Assembly (NCBI GenBank): GCA_032207245.1
Contig: CM063508.1
Coordinates: forward strand, 92,064,600 to 92,128,599
Direction of reading: 5' to 3'
DNA: 64,000 bases
DNA from: Pardosa pseudoannulata
Lineage: Eukaryota > Arthropoda > Arachnida > Araneae > Lycosidae
Position 1 is the first letter of the stretch, and each line of letters opens with the position of its first letter. Shown here in pieces: positions 1 to 11,489 of this stretch. The position numbers were made by a program, and so were the translations under genes. A model generated the notes under the pieces. It saw only the letters and a list, made by a program, of their open reading frames with translations. It was not told where the DNA came from and did not search any database.

Positions 1-261
1 TTTTATATCCAAATTTTCGCGTCTTCTTCATATAGCCTGATGGTAGCACTGTATCTAGTGTGAATATCATTTTTCATTTGTGGTGGGTACCCATTTTACA
101 CACACACACACATCTCAGGGAGTGAGGAAACCTGTGTTGAATCGAGGGTGCTGCAGTCAGCCACCGATGCCAGAGTCACCTTTGTAGTTGCTGTTAAAAC
201 GTCGTCAAAGATTGTCATGTCTAATTCCGCCCTATTTTCCATATTTGAAATATTTTATTTG

Positions 262-309
<48 letters not shown>

Positions 310-348
310 ATATATATATGTATGTATATATATATATATATATGTATG

Positions 349-379
<31 letters not shown>

Positions 380-398
380 GTATATATATGTATGTATA

Positions 399-475
<77 letters not shown>

Positions 476-634
476 ATATATATGTGTATGTATGTATCCT
501 AATATATATACATATATATGTACACGTATATGTATGTACATATATATATATATATATAAATATGTATATATATATGTATGTATATATATGTATATATACA
601 TATATATTATATAAATATGTATATATATATATAT

Positions 635-721
<87 letters not shown>
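262..721. repeat. (TA)n microsatellite with TG/CA interruptions
   Basis: Long alternating TA tract broken by TGTATG and CACACA variants. All open frames across it are Ile/Tyr-type artefacts of the dinucleotide repeat, so no gene is called. Confidence 0.97.
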
Positions 722-725
<4 letters not shown>

Positions 726-730
726 AAATC

Positions 731-1297
731 TAAGGGACACATCTTTATATATTAAGTAGAAATGATGCATACCTTAATGGGTTAATATCATGGGCTAATA
801 TAAACTACAGTTAACTTGACCGAGAGATATGTATTTAACCCCTTGAAGACTAGCAGGTAAATGTTATACTAGTCGAATGTTGTGAAAACCATTGCCGTTT
901 AACGCTATCTAGTAATTAAATTTAGTATTTAAAAATTCAATTAAAAGCTCCGGTCTCTGATTACGCATACACGATGTTGATCTCTCAATATCAACAGGAG
1001 CTTATTGTGTGGGCTGGTAAGAGTGGAATCAATGAGTCACGTCTATGAGACGGTGATCGCGAACGAGTTAACATATGTAAACATTTCTACCGTTACAGAT
1101 ACTTGATATTACAGACTGTTGTTTCTAAAGCCATTCCTGTAGCTGTTTGACCACTGTCAACACTATTGTTTTTTTCAACGCAGCAGGCGATACAGACATT
1201 TGCTTAGCATCTATACAAGGCTGCTAAGTTGTTACCCATTTAGCACGACCCACGCAGCATGTGTAGCTTAAGGTATGCTACGGACGCGAGTAAGATT
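731..1297. other. Intergenic, nothing recognised
   Basis: No long open frame, no element ends and no tandem structure seen. Confidence 0.5.
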
Positions 1298-1546
1298 ACC
1301 CCCGCTGGGTCCTCGTAATTTAGAAGCAGGGGCCAAGCAGAAGACCCCTAGGCTTGGCCCTGTCGCCCCCAGAGGTATCGACTTGGTATCGATTATTTCA
1401 CTCGGAGGACTTTGTTACCATGAAAATATTTTACGTGCCCCAGTGACCTTTAACGAATAAGGCGGATCTTAGGGCGGTTCCAGACCCGAACCCGCAACCT
1501 TTCAGTTAAGAGTTCGCTGTCTTACCGACTGAGCTACCACGGCTCA
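1298..1546 (-). mobile_element. SINE-B, 3'-truncated copy
   Basis: Read on the minus strand it begins with a tRNA-like head: an A-box-like GGTAGCTCAGTCGG and a B-box-like GGTTGCGGGTTCGG. The body is shared with the copies at 4396, 14007, 16759 and 48703 (for example the AAGCAGAAGACC and GGCGGATCTTAG segments, read on +). The (CAA)n tail present in the other copies is missing. This is a Pol III SINE relic, not a tRNA gene, because no acceptor-stem pairing follows the B box. Confidence 0.8.
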
Positions 1547-2620
1547 TTGTGAACACTATTGTATCCCGTCTAAAAGGATATTATGTACTTAGCAACTCAG
1601 ATTTATTTAGTAACTCATATTAATCCTACCTAAACGAATTCAAAGCATTTGTTCTTAAAAATTAGGCATACGTGCAAGGGGAAATGCAGTCTAAAAGGAT
1701 ATAAATTATGGACCTGCATGCTGATGGTTTGAGAACATAATAATTCCTATACTGGAAAGTGGGGTTTCTATGGGGAACTAGGACTCGAGGAAAACATAAA
1801 AAGGTTTGTACCTGAAAAAGAAACCCATAGGAAAAGCAATAAAAAAGTATATTATTTGAGTGGGTGATGTATAGTAGAAATACGCGTTATGTTCTTACCC
1901 CGATATTTAATATTTAAATTAAATTTGACTTTTCGTGGACTTAAATTTAAATCTTAAAGGAAGAACACAACAGGCATTAAAAAAAAAGGAGAGGAGAAGT
2001 TACTGAATTAATGGATTTTATTGATTATTAAAATGAAATTTAAAAAAATTAATAGAAGCAAATTGATTTCTTTTTTTTTAAATGATAAAAATTAATAAAA
2101 AGAAAGGAGAAAACAAAAATGGATTAAAAATAAGACAATTATGGAGGACGGAACTCCGAGTTCCTCTTCTTTTCACGGGATCCAGGTCTATCCCTCTCCT
2201 CCATCCTGTCTGTCCGGATGAGAACCGCCAGTCTGGAAAGCTCATCAAAATTCCTTGTGTCTGGCGACACGGTGGAAAATCGCCAAGCGCAGAACTAAAA
2301 CATGCCAATGTATGGAGACGGGATATGTCATATCATGAAAAGGGCGAATTTATAAAACTATTGCAACGCAGCGCTCGCCAAGGAGAACGCCAAAGTGACG
2401 CTCTTGGTATGTGTGATGTCATCTGATTGAAAATCCAGAGCGGCTTATGCGATAGAAAAAATAGATTTTTCGACTCACCAACGTGATAATTGGGAGCTTG
2501 GCAGGGAAGTTACAAACAGGGAATTTTAAGGGAAGATTATAGAATTAAACTAAGCTAATGGAACGGAATAAAAATTAAGGAAATGGAACGTTATTACAAT
2601 CCCGGAATGGTTTAAGGATA
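1547..2620. other. Intergenic, no supported gene
   Basis: Overlapping opposite-strand open frames at 2078-2426 lie in a locally GC-richer patch. They match nothing recognisable, have no conserved copy in the window, and are not called as genes. Confidence 0.4.
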
Positions 2621-3147
2621 TATACCGGAAAGAGGTGAAGAGCTAGTCTTGAGTCTCTCCGAAATCCATCCATACACAACACTATCTCGCTCTCCTTAGC
2701 AGGAAACAACAAAGGTCTCATTACACCACAAGATAACAAGACGTCTCATCATATTCACTGAAAAACATTTTTGACTTCTTTACAGTTCTTCCTTGAGAGA
2801 GAAATCTGGGAGAAATAGTCACCATCGAATTGAAGAAGTTTAGGGTATAATACAACAATCATAAAAACGTACAACTTCTTCACAGAAAATTAAAAGATCA
2901 TTATTCATTTAAAAATAATATTTCAGAGAAATTCACATCGTTTAAATTGTCGTCAGCAAACCTGCTCAGCTATCATTTAACAATTTTATCTGCATTTAAA
3001 AACTTAATAAAATGTACTTTCTTATAAATCCGTATTTAATATTTTATTATATTGTTCATTCAATCATAATACAAAGGATCAGCAAAAACTTTTAAATTAG
3101 TAAATGAAACAACGAGATTTCTCAACGTCTTTTAAATTTAGCATTAA

Positions 3148-3510
3148 ATGAAAAAAATATGTTCCTTGTTAATTAACAGCATTATCTTACAAATCATTTT
3201 ACTGCAAAATATGTCATCATCAATAATTTTTTTTAAATTCAGTAGTTATTTTCAGTGGTCTAGTCCCTATACTTCAGGATTGAAAAATCCCGTGCTTCAA
3301 AAGAACATAATGGGAATTTTGCGAAAGGGCATTAAAGATTTTCGGAATGCAATAAATCTATTTACCTTTAGGGTACAATTTGAATCATTTCAATGCTTTG
3401 TTAAATTCTCGGATTTTGTACGCTTGCATTTTGTTTTTAATCACCTGGTTATAAGATATCAGTTGAATCATTCTTGTTTTTTAAATATGGATATTTTTTA
3501 CAGCTTTTAA
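3148..3510 (+). other. Open frame shared by two block copies, doubtful gene
   Basis: A 120-codon frame whose last ~47 residues resemble the end of the frame at 14856-15113 (shared pieces include FSDF and IRYQLN). The two frames differ at their N-termini and have no recognised domain. Because the surrounding non-coding DNA is equally similar, the resemblance is explained by the block duplication. No start context or other sign of constraint is visible, so this is not called a CDS. Confidence 0.15.
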
Positions 3511-4120
3511 AAACACTCAAAAAATACGACGACAGGGCAAAAAACAAAATTGTGCTTATGGTGTGAAATATAAAATACCGTGGGTAGAAAGTACTTTAAA
3601 TTGAAATTACTTTACAATATATTGAGAGATTCAGTATTTATAAGGTATATTTAACTTTAAATTTTTTTTTGATTGAATAAAATTTTGAAATTAGAAATAT
3701 TTTCAGTAAATTTTTATTTATATTATTTGGAAATTTATAGAGTACGGAAATAAGGAATTCAAAAACAAATCTAAAACATTTGTTAGAGATTCAAATGATG
3801 TATTGCCCTTTTTAGTTATTTCTGTATAGATGAAATTACTATTTTTTTCTTTCCTGTTAAATAAATACATCATACTAGCGAATGAAAAGTATTATAGATA
3901 AAAATCTCATTAATTTGAAATTTTATTATCAAATGCCATAGCTGTATTATTATTCTTATAAATTGTTTTACGAATGAGGTGAAAAATTTCTCTAGTCCTT
4001 GAAATGAACTATGTTACTGTAAAATCTAAAGTTATGGTTAGGCCTAGAAACTTAAAAAATTATTATTGAAAATAAAGAAATTTAAAAGAGTTTATAATGA
4101 AAAACTTTTATATGGAAAAA

Positions 4121-4387
4121 TATTTTATCACTTCTTCAGCATTGAGGTACACATACACCTTGAGGCCATCTTCCTTACCTCATCAAATATTTTATGACTT
4201 CTTCAGCCTTGAGGTACACATACATCTTGAGGCTATCTTCTTTACCTCATCAAATATTTTATGACTTCTTCAGCCTTGAGGTACACATAGACCTTGAGGC
4301 CATCTTCTTTACCTCATCAAATATTTTATGACTTCTTCAGACTTGAGGTACCCATACACCTTGAGGCCATCTTCTTTACATCATCAG
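4121..4387. repeat. 67-bp minisatellite, about 4 copies
   Basis: The CAAATATTTTATGACTTC motif recurs at 4184, 4251 and 4318, exactly 67 bp apart, followed each time by CTTGAGG and TTTACCTCATC. Single degenerate units remain at the equivalent places near 13790, 16535 and 48640, so the expansion is specific to block 1. Confidence 0.95.
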
Positions 4388-4395
4388 ATCTAAAC

Positions 4396-4758
4396 CGGGT
4401 AGCTCAGTCGGCAAACTCCACGCTCTCGGAACTGGAGGGTTGCGGGTTCGGAGCCCGAGTGATTCTAAGATCCGCTGTGTTCGTTAAAGGTGACTGGGGC
4501 ACGTAAAATATTTTCGTGGTCCCAATGTCCTCCAAGTTCTCAATCAATACCTCTGGGGGTGGCAGGCGAAGCATATGTGTCTTCTGCTTGGTTCCTTCCT
4601 CTAAATTACTAGGACCCACTTAAGCAAGAAGTAGTACTTTCATCCTTGAGGTCCTCGTTAAAACGAAAGACGAACCCCTTTACCTTAATAGGTAGCGCAT
4701 GGCTCAATCGTGCTTGGTTTGACCAAGTGGCATACGACAACAACAACAATAACAATAA
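4396..4758 (+). mobile_element. SINE-B, full copy with target-site duplication
   Basis: Complete tRNA-derived SINE. It has an A-box-like GGTAGCTCAGTCGG at its start, a B-box-like GGTTGCGGGTTCGG about 50 bp on, a ~250-bp tRNA-unrelated body, and a CAACAACAATAACAATAA tail. It is flanked by the direct repeat ATCTAAAC at 4388-4395 and 4759-4766. Block 2 has a single related sequence (CCTAAATC) there and carries its own SINE-B slightly upstream in the opposite orientation, so the two insertions are independent. Confidence 0.88.
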
Positions 4759-5759
4759 ATCTAAACTGCTTAATATTTTGAGATTTTTACACATTTCTAA
4801 AAAGATGAATGATCTTGTCTTAAAAAGATATCGATATATTACAGCAAAAAGCTTGGTATCTTTATGAGATCGATTGCTTTTTATCTGATTGGGTTTTAAG
4901 ACTGTTTGAATAAAGGAAATATAAATTTTGAAAAATTGACTATTTCTGCAATTAAATTTCTAGCATAATAAATTACTAGCCACTTCGTACCAAGCATTCT
5001 TTCTAGGTATTTAAGATTTCAAATAAAATGTTCTGTTTGTTTCAGAATTTAAACCAAACTTTAGAGTGTATTATATTAAAAGTTCTAAAAATTTCAAAAA
5101 TAAAAGAGTTTGAATGAAAGGTTTTAATATTCTGAGTTCGAAACAATAGGTTTCAATATTAAATTTTGAAACATCTATGATAAAATGTAATGTACCACAT
5201 AACTCTATTAAATTATCCAAATTTTTTTAAACCAAACACGATCTAGATAATTGTTTAGTTACCAATAAAGAGATTAATTCTTTTAGAAAAATACGAAATT
5301 TGATTAAAATGGATTATTCTGATGATAGCAAAAAAATTTCTAAATATTTGATTACTCCCCGATGTTATATGAAAATATTATTTCATTAATATATCAGTTA
5401 AACAGCAATAAAAGGGTAGTAGATATAAGTAAAGCACAAATTAAAGAGATTGGAAACAGACAGTTGTTTCGCAGGTTCAGCTAGTTGAATTATCAATGCG
5501 AGAAATTCAATAGATTATCTATATTTCTCCCACACCTGTTTTTGTTCAATTTTGTATATTTAGGAGTTACTTTGATTTTGCAGCTATTAGTACATTCTCT
5601 CACTCCTTTTATATCAAAATCAGTTGATTTGCTTACTTTACTCATATACATGCAATTTTGTCGCCCATAGACTGACGGAGAGAGGAAGTTGAATTATATG
5701 AATACAAAAGGAACAATAAATTCTTCATACGTGATGATATGGTATGGGTGAGTCCTTCA

Positions 5760-7078
5760 AGCCTTTAAAAACTGGACCAATACTTTTTGTTGTTGTTGTA
5801 ACTTATCTTCAATGGCCTGACGGTGTCCGACCAGATCCATAAATCCTTTGACAAGTAAAAAGACGTAAATAAGGAGGGGAGAAGTGTAAATTTCCTCCCA
5901 AAGAAGTCCCAAGCAACTTAAAATATGTTGAGCTAAATCCTGATGTTGGCGGCATTTTGAGCAAAGAGGGTAGGATTTTATATCCTGAAAAAAGTAAGAT
6001 ATTTTGAATGTCCACAAGCAAGGCATGAAAGGCAAGTATTGGTTTTTTTGTCGCATGCAACAACCAACGTGTGTCCCGGCTTACCAGCCCTATACCAATC
6101 GTGAGTAGGGGGCACTAGTCAAGTCCTATTAATGATTTTCATTTGAGAGAAAAGTTGCAGGTAGGTAAGGTCATCAGATGCAGAAGATGACAGGTTGCAA
6201 CCAACCTTTGCCAGACAGTAAGCCTTCTCGTTACCAGACAGATCCACATGGGATGGAATCCACTGGAAATGAATATCGTGTTGAAGTGTGATGCGTTTCA
6301 ACTTGTGAAGGATGGATACACTTGTCTTATCACCAGTATGGATACAATTATTAAGATATTCCATTAAATTTCGACTATTAGTAGAAATCCAGAGATTTTT
6401 ATAATCATTTTCTTTCAGAATGACATCAATTATCTCATCCACTGCTAGTAATTCACTTCTAAAAACGGAACAGAATTCTCGGTTACGTTAACTTAGTGTA
6501 AAAGTCCCTTGAGGAGTTTCGATATAAATGCCCCTACCTGCAAGATTGTCAGTTTTACTTACATACAATTTAATGTCACTTCTTGGAATATTATTAATGA
6601 TTTCGAAGGATAATTGTCTAAGATGATCCAGTAAACTATTATTTTTATTGATGGAGGAAGATAGGTTGAAATAAAAATGAACTCTGGAAAAATCCTCTGT
6701 TAGAATTGTCATGCAGGAATGAAGAAATGTTGTTCAACATTTTTAGCAAAAGCATTTTGAGATAACGTCTGACTAAAAGGGCTATTTTTCTTGAATCTTT
6801 GGTGGTTTTTTTCAGTTATAAAGGTAGTTTGAGGTATTGTTTTGAGATCTATAGTTGTAAAGTTTGCTTAAGTATTTTGTAAAGCTGAATTGTCTTTGAA
6901 CGTGAAGGGGCTCTAAATCAGCCTCGAAAAGGACTATGAAGGGCAACTCCTCTTCAGACCTGTAATTATCGGAGAAGCACTCAGATGTACTTGGTCTAAT
7001 TTTTTTAAGTTGGACATTGAGGCACAGCAATAGACTGGAAAGCCATATTCAAGAATAGGTCTGATGAGTGAAAGTATG
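5760..7078 (-). pseudogene. LINE reverse transcriptase/RNase H remnant
   Basis: Reading right to left, the first codons give LSLIRPILEYGFPVYCCAS, a typical jockey-clade stretch near the end of the RT domain. It is followed by a frame with multiple breaks to about 6812. An RNase H region follows at 6712-6119: the N-terminal strand ends in GIYIETPQGTFTLS, and further on come REFCSVFRSELLAVDE and FQWIPSHVDLSGNEKAYCLA, where SGNEKA holds the late catalytic-site region. The last frame (6056-5757) has a CxxC...H...C pattern (PLCSKC, AQHILSC) as in the C-termini of this LINE group. At least three frame changes show it is dead. Domain calls are from motif recognition only. Confidence 0.85.
5789..7078 (-). 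mobile_element. 5'-truncated jockey-like non-LTR retrotransposon (LINE)
   Basis: On the minus strand it holds, in order, the C-terminal end of a reverse transcriptase, an RNase H domain and a Cys/His C-terminal segment, ending in a (CAA)n tail at 5789-5801. Direct repeats TACTTTTT at 5781-5788 and 7079-7086 bracket it. The paralogous flank at 52.95 kb runs straight through without the insert. Only the last ~1.3 kb of a full element is present, which is typical of incomplete target-primed reverse transcription. Confidence 0.85.
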
Positions 7079-7499
7079 TACTTTTTTTAAAAAGTTAAAC
7101 ATACATTAAAGCTTTAAAATTATTATTTTAATACATGCAGACCAGAAGAAATACATGAATTTTCTCGTCTATTCTAAAGATAACACGTTGATGAATGGAT
7201 TAAATAACTTACTTCTGGGTTTGTCTATTGGTAAAATTTATACACCTAACACAGTAAATTAAATACTTCTAGACTAAAAAAATAGATACCACTTATTAAA
7301 AAGAAACTCTTTTATCTACTTTTAATCAATAATGCAAACTGCAATTCTGCAATATAAAGCAAAAAATACAGGGAGCTCTTAATGTGCAACTAAGTAAATG
7401 TAGTTACGAATCACGATATATTTGAACAATTACTCTTTATTTGTACTCTAAAAACTGAAGTCTGCCTGAGATATATTCACAAATCCTGAGATATATTCA

Positions 7500-8275
7500 C
7501 AATACAAGAAAAAAACATGAGTAGAGAGTGGCCGATAGATTTACAGAAGGATTGGGAATCTCCATCTAGCAGCTGATTTAGAGTGACCTCAATTTCAGGA
7601 GATGCTTAACCTGCGACTTCAGCCAACCATTTACGCCTTTGCAGTTGCTTTAAGTCCTGCAAAATTTGCACATTCTAAAATTACAATAATTGAAATTATC
7701 TTTAAGCCTCCATTCTTTATCTGTTCTTCATATGTTTCTTCATACATTCTTCGTAACACAAAACATGAGCAGAGAGTGGCTGATAGATTTACAGACGGAA
7801 TGGTGATCTCCATCTAGCAGCTGATTTAGAGGGACCACAATTTCAGGGGAGGCTTGACCTGCGACTTCAGTCAACCATTCACGCCTTTACAGTTGCTTTA
7901 AGTCCTATAAATTTTGCACATGGTAAAATTACAATAATTGAAATTATCTTTAGCCCTTCTGTTCTTTATTTATTCTTCACATGTTTCTTCATACATTTTT
8001 CGTAACATGATGTCTTCATACATTCTTTGTAACACAAAAGATGAGAAGAGAGTTTCTTATAGATTTACAGAAGGAATGGTGATCTTCACCTAGCAGCTGA
8101 TTTATAGTGACCTCAATTTCATGTTTAACGTGTGACTTGAGCCAACCATTCACGCCCATACAGTTGCTTCAAGTCTTACAAACTTTGCTCATGCTAAAAT
8201 TACAATAATTGAAATTATCCCTTCCATTCTTTATTTATTTTCATATGTTTCTTCATACATTCTCCTTAACATATG
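7500..8275. repeat. Three tandem copies of a ~250-276-bp unit
   Basis: The AGAGAGTGGC...ATAGATTTACAGA segment begins near 7516, 7764 and 8040, followed each time by GCAGCTGATTTA, ACGCC, TTGCAGTTGCTT-like and ACAATAATTGAAATTATC. The third interval is longer because of an extra TGTCTTCATACATTC stretch. The corresponding flank at 53.19-53.4 kb has one copy only, so the triplication happened in block 1 after the blocks separated. No coding content is supported. Confidence 0.88.
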
Positions 8276-8480
8276 TACAATTTGTCAGATAGAAATGACA
8301 TTTTGCAAGCTGGACTGACAATGTAAAGATATAGTTTTTACGATGCATTCATACCAATTAACTCTTTATATTCACTGCATATTAATGAGGATGATACACT
8401 GCGCATTGTATTCGTATATCTGAAACAACTCGTAGCTTGAATATCCCCTAAATCTAACTAATAGTCAACAAATATTATTA

Positions 8481-9290
8481 CAGTAGAACCTCTTTTTAAC
8501 GACCCCATGATAAGACGACCCCTCCGTTAGAACGACCATCTTAAAAAGTCCCAATTATTTTATCATAGGAATAATGTTAATTTTGAATCATTACAACGAC
8601 CCTAAGCGTATTATTTTTCGTTAGAACGACCGCCAATTTTAGTCCGCAGAACTAATGAGCAAGTGGGCTATTTCAAAATTATTGTACTGGGGTTCAGCTT
8701 CAAAAAACCTGCATTCCTCTCTTTTTGCTTAAAGGAGGGGAGAGGCCTTACAAAAACGGAAGAACTAAATCTTCAATTATCTTTTGATGAGTTTTTTTTG
8801 CGGCAGACGAAACTTTACAGTGCTGCGGAGTAAAGTTAAATGAGGACGATTCCGAGGACGATTATGAGGACGATTCTGGTAATACGGAAAATAAGCCCGT
8901 ATTACCGGAAATGAAGAAATCTGCAATTCCGACGACGTAGAAGAAATCGTCCAAGCTTTTGAAAAAGGGAATGAAAAAGAAGCCTTGAATGGAATCAATA
9001 CCTTGCATCAATATTTTGAAGAACAATTTAATTTTGAAGATTTCCTTCAAAATCTAATGGATATGGAATCAGTGATAATGAAATATTCCCAAATGGGCTT
9101 GAAACAGGCGTGAATCAAATATTTGTTTTCAAAAATTCAGTAATGGAAATACAGATAAATAGAAGTGTTCTCTAGGTATGTACTGTTGCATCATTTCTTT
9201 GCTCAATTTTTTTTTTATTATTTTTTCATTTCGTTACAACAACCATATGATGTTGGTCCCGCAGGGGGTCGTTATACCAAGATTCTACTC
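8481..9290 (+). mobile_element. pogo/Tigger-like DNA transposon remnant with TA target duplication
   Basis: The left end starts CAGTAGAACCTC...TAACGACCCC; the right end, reversed, reads GAGTAGAATC...TAACGACCCC. TA lies on both sides (8479-8480 and 9291-9292). The paralogous flank near 53638 reads AGTATTTTGAATTAAAG with a single TA, which is the empty site. Inside, on +, an acidic then helical frame (for example QYFEEQFNFEDFLQNL around 9008-9055) resembles the C-terminal tail of a Tigger/jerky-type transposase. The catalytic core is missing, so the copy is non-autonomous. Confidence 0.82.
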
Positions 9291-9730
9291 TATTTTGAAT
9301 TAGAGTTGTTTACATTTGTAATCTGCAGATTTGTTATGCAATATTCTGAATGAAATATTGCTCTCTCTGTGCATGAGTAGTAATTAGAACACAACGCATT
9401 GTTCTTGAGAGCTAATTCCTTGCTGGTATACGCACATATTTTATAACACAAGTGAATTGAGATTGGTAAATGAAAAGTGAATCTGCTTTGTTATCTATTG
9501 ATATATGCTAATGTAATAATACGGAATTCGGATGCTTCATAATTACTATAAGTGCCACCAGATCAATATAATAGACATTACATTAACGGAAAAAAGAAGC
9601 TTAAAATGACAAAGTGTAATGTTTGTGCTGTGAGCGTGTACCTAGGTCCATTAGTGTACATTACTATATAAAGTAATAAAATTTGAAAATGATTCATTGT
9701 TATGAAATTGAAAGAAAATTTCTTGGAAAT

Positions 9731-9760
9731 TGATAATATCAATAAATGACGTTTCACAAC
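9731..9760 (+). promoter_or_regulatory. Conserved receptor upstream motif (gene 1)
   Basis: ATAATATCAATAAATGACGT lies about 115 bp before the start codon. It is kept at nearly the same distance before the paralogues at 18670 and 54181, while the sequence around it has changed more. It contains a TGACGT half-site of the cAMP-response-element type. Core-promoter or 5' UTR function is inferred from conservation alone. Confidence 0.4.
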
Positions 9761-9848
9761 AGTTTACCTCATTGGTGTTTCAATGCAAAAGGATTATTTC
9801 AGTGGTGCATTAGTTGTTGTCGGTTTGAAGTATTATGGTGGATAAAGA

Positions 9849-10985
9849 ATGAGAAAAAGCAGCACAGAACGAATCTCCAAAAATTCCATCAAAGAAAATT
9901 CGTATTCGCATATATTTTGTCTCTTTACCATTTGTGGAATATTTAAAGGGTTGAAGGTAAAATATAATGGAAGATCAAGAATTTTGTTATATTTTTCTTC
10001 AAACTTTTCCAACATAGCTTTCAACTTGATGGTATTCAGTTTTCAAATGACTTCAATTTTATCTTACATGCAGCAGATGAAGAAACAACATTTTCGAACA
10101 TCGCTAGTCTATGCCGCCATGAATGTAGTATATTTTTGCAGCCGTCTATATTTATGCAGTCACCTGAAGGAATTTGCTTCTATCGTGAGAAAATTATATT
10201 CTACTGTTCCTGACAAATTTAAAAACATTCAAACTCCAATATGGCTAATTTCTTGGAGTTTTTTAACGGCGGGTTTTTGTGTCGTATTATGCATTCTTAC
10301 TTTTATTTTTCCTGTTGTAAATGAGGAATATTATCGATCCCTTATATTTCAGAGTGAAATAAAAAGTTTAGCTTTCAGATACACTGTTAGTTTAGTGCAT
10401 TCTATTATCAATCGCTTGTTTCTTATGCATTTCTATGTATTCGCTATTTATTATGTGAAACTGTGCTGGGATATTCAGAAACTAGTTCAAAGTTTTTATC
10501 CTTTGATAAAGCATCACAGAAATTATGATCAGTTGTCGAATATCTACTGTGAAATAAAGGGTTTAGTGAATTTCATTGATTCGAAATTAGGAGTTCCTGT
10601 GTTTTTTTGTTTCGCATATAACGCTCTACATGTGTATTATGCAGTAACAAGTATTTTATATTCTGATCACATGTCAATTTTCAGGAAATACGGAAATAAT
10701 TTCATCCATTATTCCCTTAGTATCGTCGCACTTGCAGTAATGGGATTTGCTTCGTCTCTTGTCTCAGATGCATCTGCAAAATTGAAACTGGAAGCCAGAA
10801 AGCTGACGGAAAACAACGTGAAAAACACATGTTCTTATTTCAGGTTCATTCAGGTCGTAGATGACGATATATATTTGACGATGTGTGGAATTGCACGGCT
10901 GGACAGAGCTTTCATTTTAGGGACATTTGGAACTATTTTAACGTATTCGCTCTTATTGGATAGCTTAGTTACAAGTAGAAAGTAA
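9849..10985 (+). CDS. Gustatory-receptor-like 7-TM chemoreceptor, intronless (gene 1)
   Basis: 378-residue multi-pass membrane protein, the usual size for arthropod gustatory receptors. About seven hydrophobic spans can be picked out, near residues 45-70, 83-105, 128-156, 178-205, 247-270, 286-308 and 352-372. The N-terminal CGIFKG...KYNGRSR motif, the YDQLSNIYCEIK loop and the last helix GTFGTILTYSLLLD are shared with five other genes here. The TY in the last helix matches the TY of the insect TYhhhhhQF signature, but the QF is absent. It is probably a ligand-gated cation channel or chemoreceptor subunit at the plasma membrane, by family. The start is chosen because GAATGAG(A)AA is conserved in the paralogues. 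Odd point: the conserved WGIARL tryptophan is Cys here (MCGIARL). Confidence 0.78.
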   Translation: MRKSSTERISKNSIKENSYSHIFCLFTICGIFKGLKVKYNGRSRILLYFSSNFSNIAFNLMVFSFQMTSILSYMQQMKKQHFRTSLVYAAMNVVYFCSRLYLCSHLKEFASIVRKLYSTVPDKFKNIQTPIWLISWSFLTAGFCVVLCILTFIFPVVNEEYYRSLIFQSEIKSLAFRYTVSLVHSIINRLFLMHFYVFAIYYVKLCWDIQKLVQSFYPLIKHHRNYDQLSNIYCEIKGLVNFIDSKLGVPVFFCFAYNALHVYYAVTSILYSDHMSIFRKYGNNFIHYSLSIVALAVMGFASSLVSDASAKLKLEARKLTENNVKNTCSYFRFIQVVDDDIYLTMCGIARLDRAFILGTFGTILTYSLLLDSLVTSRK

Positions 10986-11059
10986 TACATGTCTTTATAA
11001 CTGTACTTTTTCACTTTATAAAATTGCAGATTTTTTGAGAAGATAGGAAATACTGGCTG

Positions 11060-11340
11060 TTATTGTTAGTTGCTCTTTCAGTGTATCAACATTTGTAATA
11101 ATTGGCGTTGCTTTGTCACTTTTCCGAGAAGAATCTACACAATTGGATACTAAATCCATGAAATTATTGAAAATAAAAAGTTAAAATACATGTTCTTGTT
11201 TCAAATGAATCACTGTCGTTGATAGAGCCATCTATATAACTCTGTGAATAATTGCAATGCTGAACTGAATTATACATTCTGTAACTTTGAAACTATTTTA
11301 ACCTATTATCTTTTATTTAATAGAATATTGTAAAAATAAT
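11060..11340 (+). pseudogene. Receptor 3'-end fragment downstream of gene 1
   Basis: Degenerate second copy of the last ~90 codons of the receptor plus its stop region. TTTGTCACTTTTCCGAGAAG corresponds to the SSLVSDAS region, ACATGTTCTTGTTTC to NTCSYF, and TTTGAAACTATTTTAAC to the last helix. Several stops and frame changes are present. No N-terminal part exists, so this is a tandem partial duplicate. Confidence 0.82.
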
Positions 11341-11489
11341 GTTATGTTGACCTAGTATTTGAGAAAGAAGAAATTAAAACTCATTAAAAACAAATGGACA
11401 AATATGTCTTGATTAAATGATTTTATATATAAGATGCCTAAAGAATACAACTGGAATACAACTTATCATTTGTAGATATCGAAGACTTC

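Larger units (their letters stand above)
2621..5755 (+). repeat. Paralogous block 1: distal 5' flank of the 9.8-kb receptor gene
   Basis: The sequence reappears, diverged, around 13.44-17.5 kb and in part at 49.83-50.25 and 52.59-52.95 kb. Anchors are AGAGGTGA[AT]GAGCTAGT (2630 and 13463), TTGTGCTTATGGTGTGAAAT (3550 and 15150), the TTGTTTTACGAA segment (3963, 13603 and 16354), and a segment near 5485-5790 matching 52620-52960. The block contains a 67-bp minisatellite and a SINE-B insertion. It appears to be a multi-kilobase segmental duplicate that travels with the receptor gene rather than a transposon, since no terminal repeats were found. Confidence 0.65.

Noticed and set aside
148..770. 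Long open frames rich in Ile, Tyr, Met and Val
   Set aside because: Direct translation of TA/TG microsatellite on both strands and in several frames. The same applies at 43522-44372, 56883-57407 and 57839-58351.
4396..4470. tRNA gene
   Set aside because: A and B boxes are present, but there is no matching acceptor stem, and the sequence continues into a repeated SINE body with a (CAA)n tail. The same holds for the SINE-A heads at 13831, 16583 and 37764.
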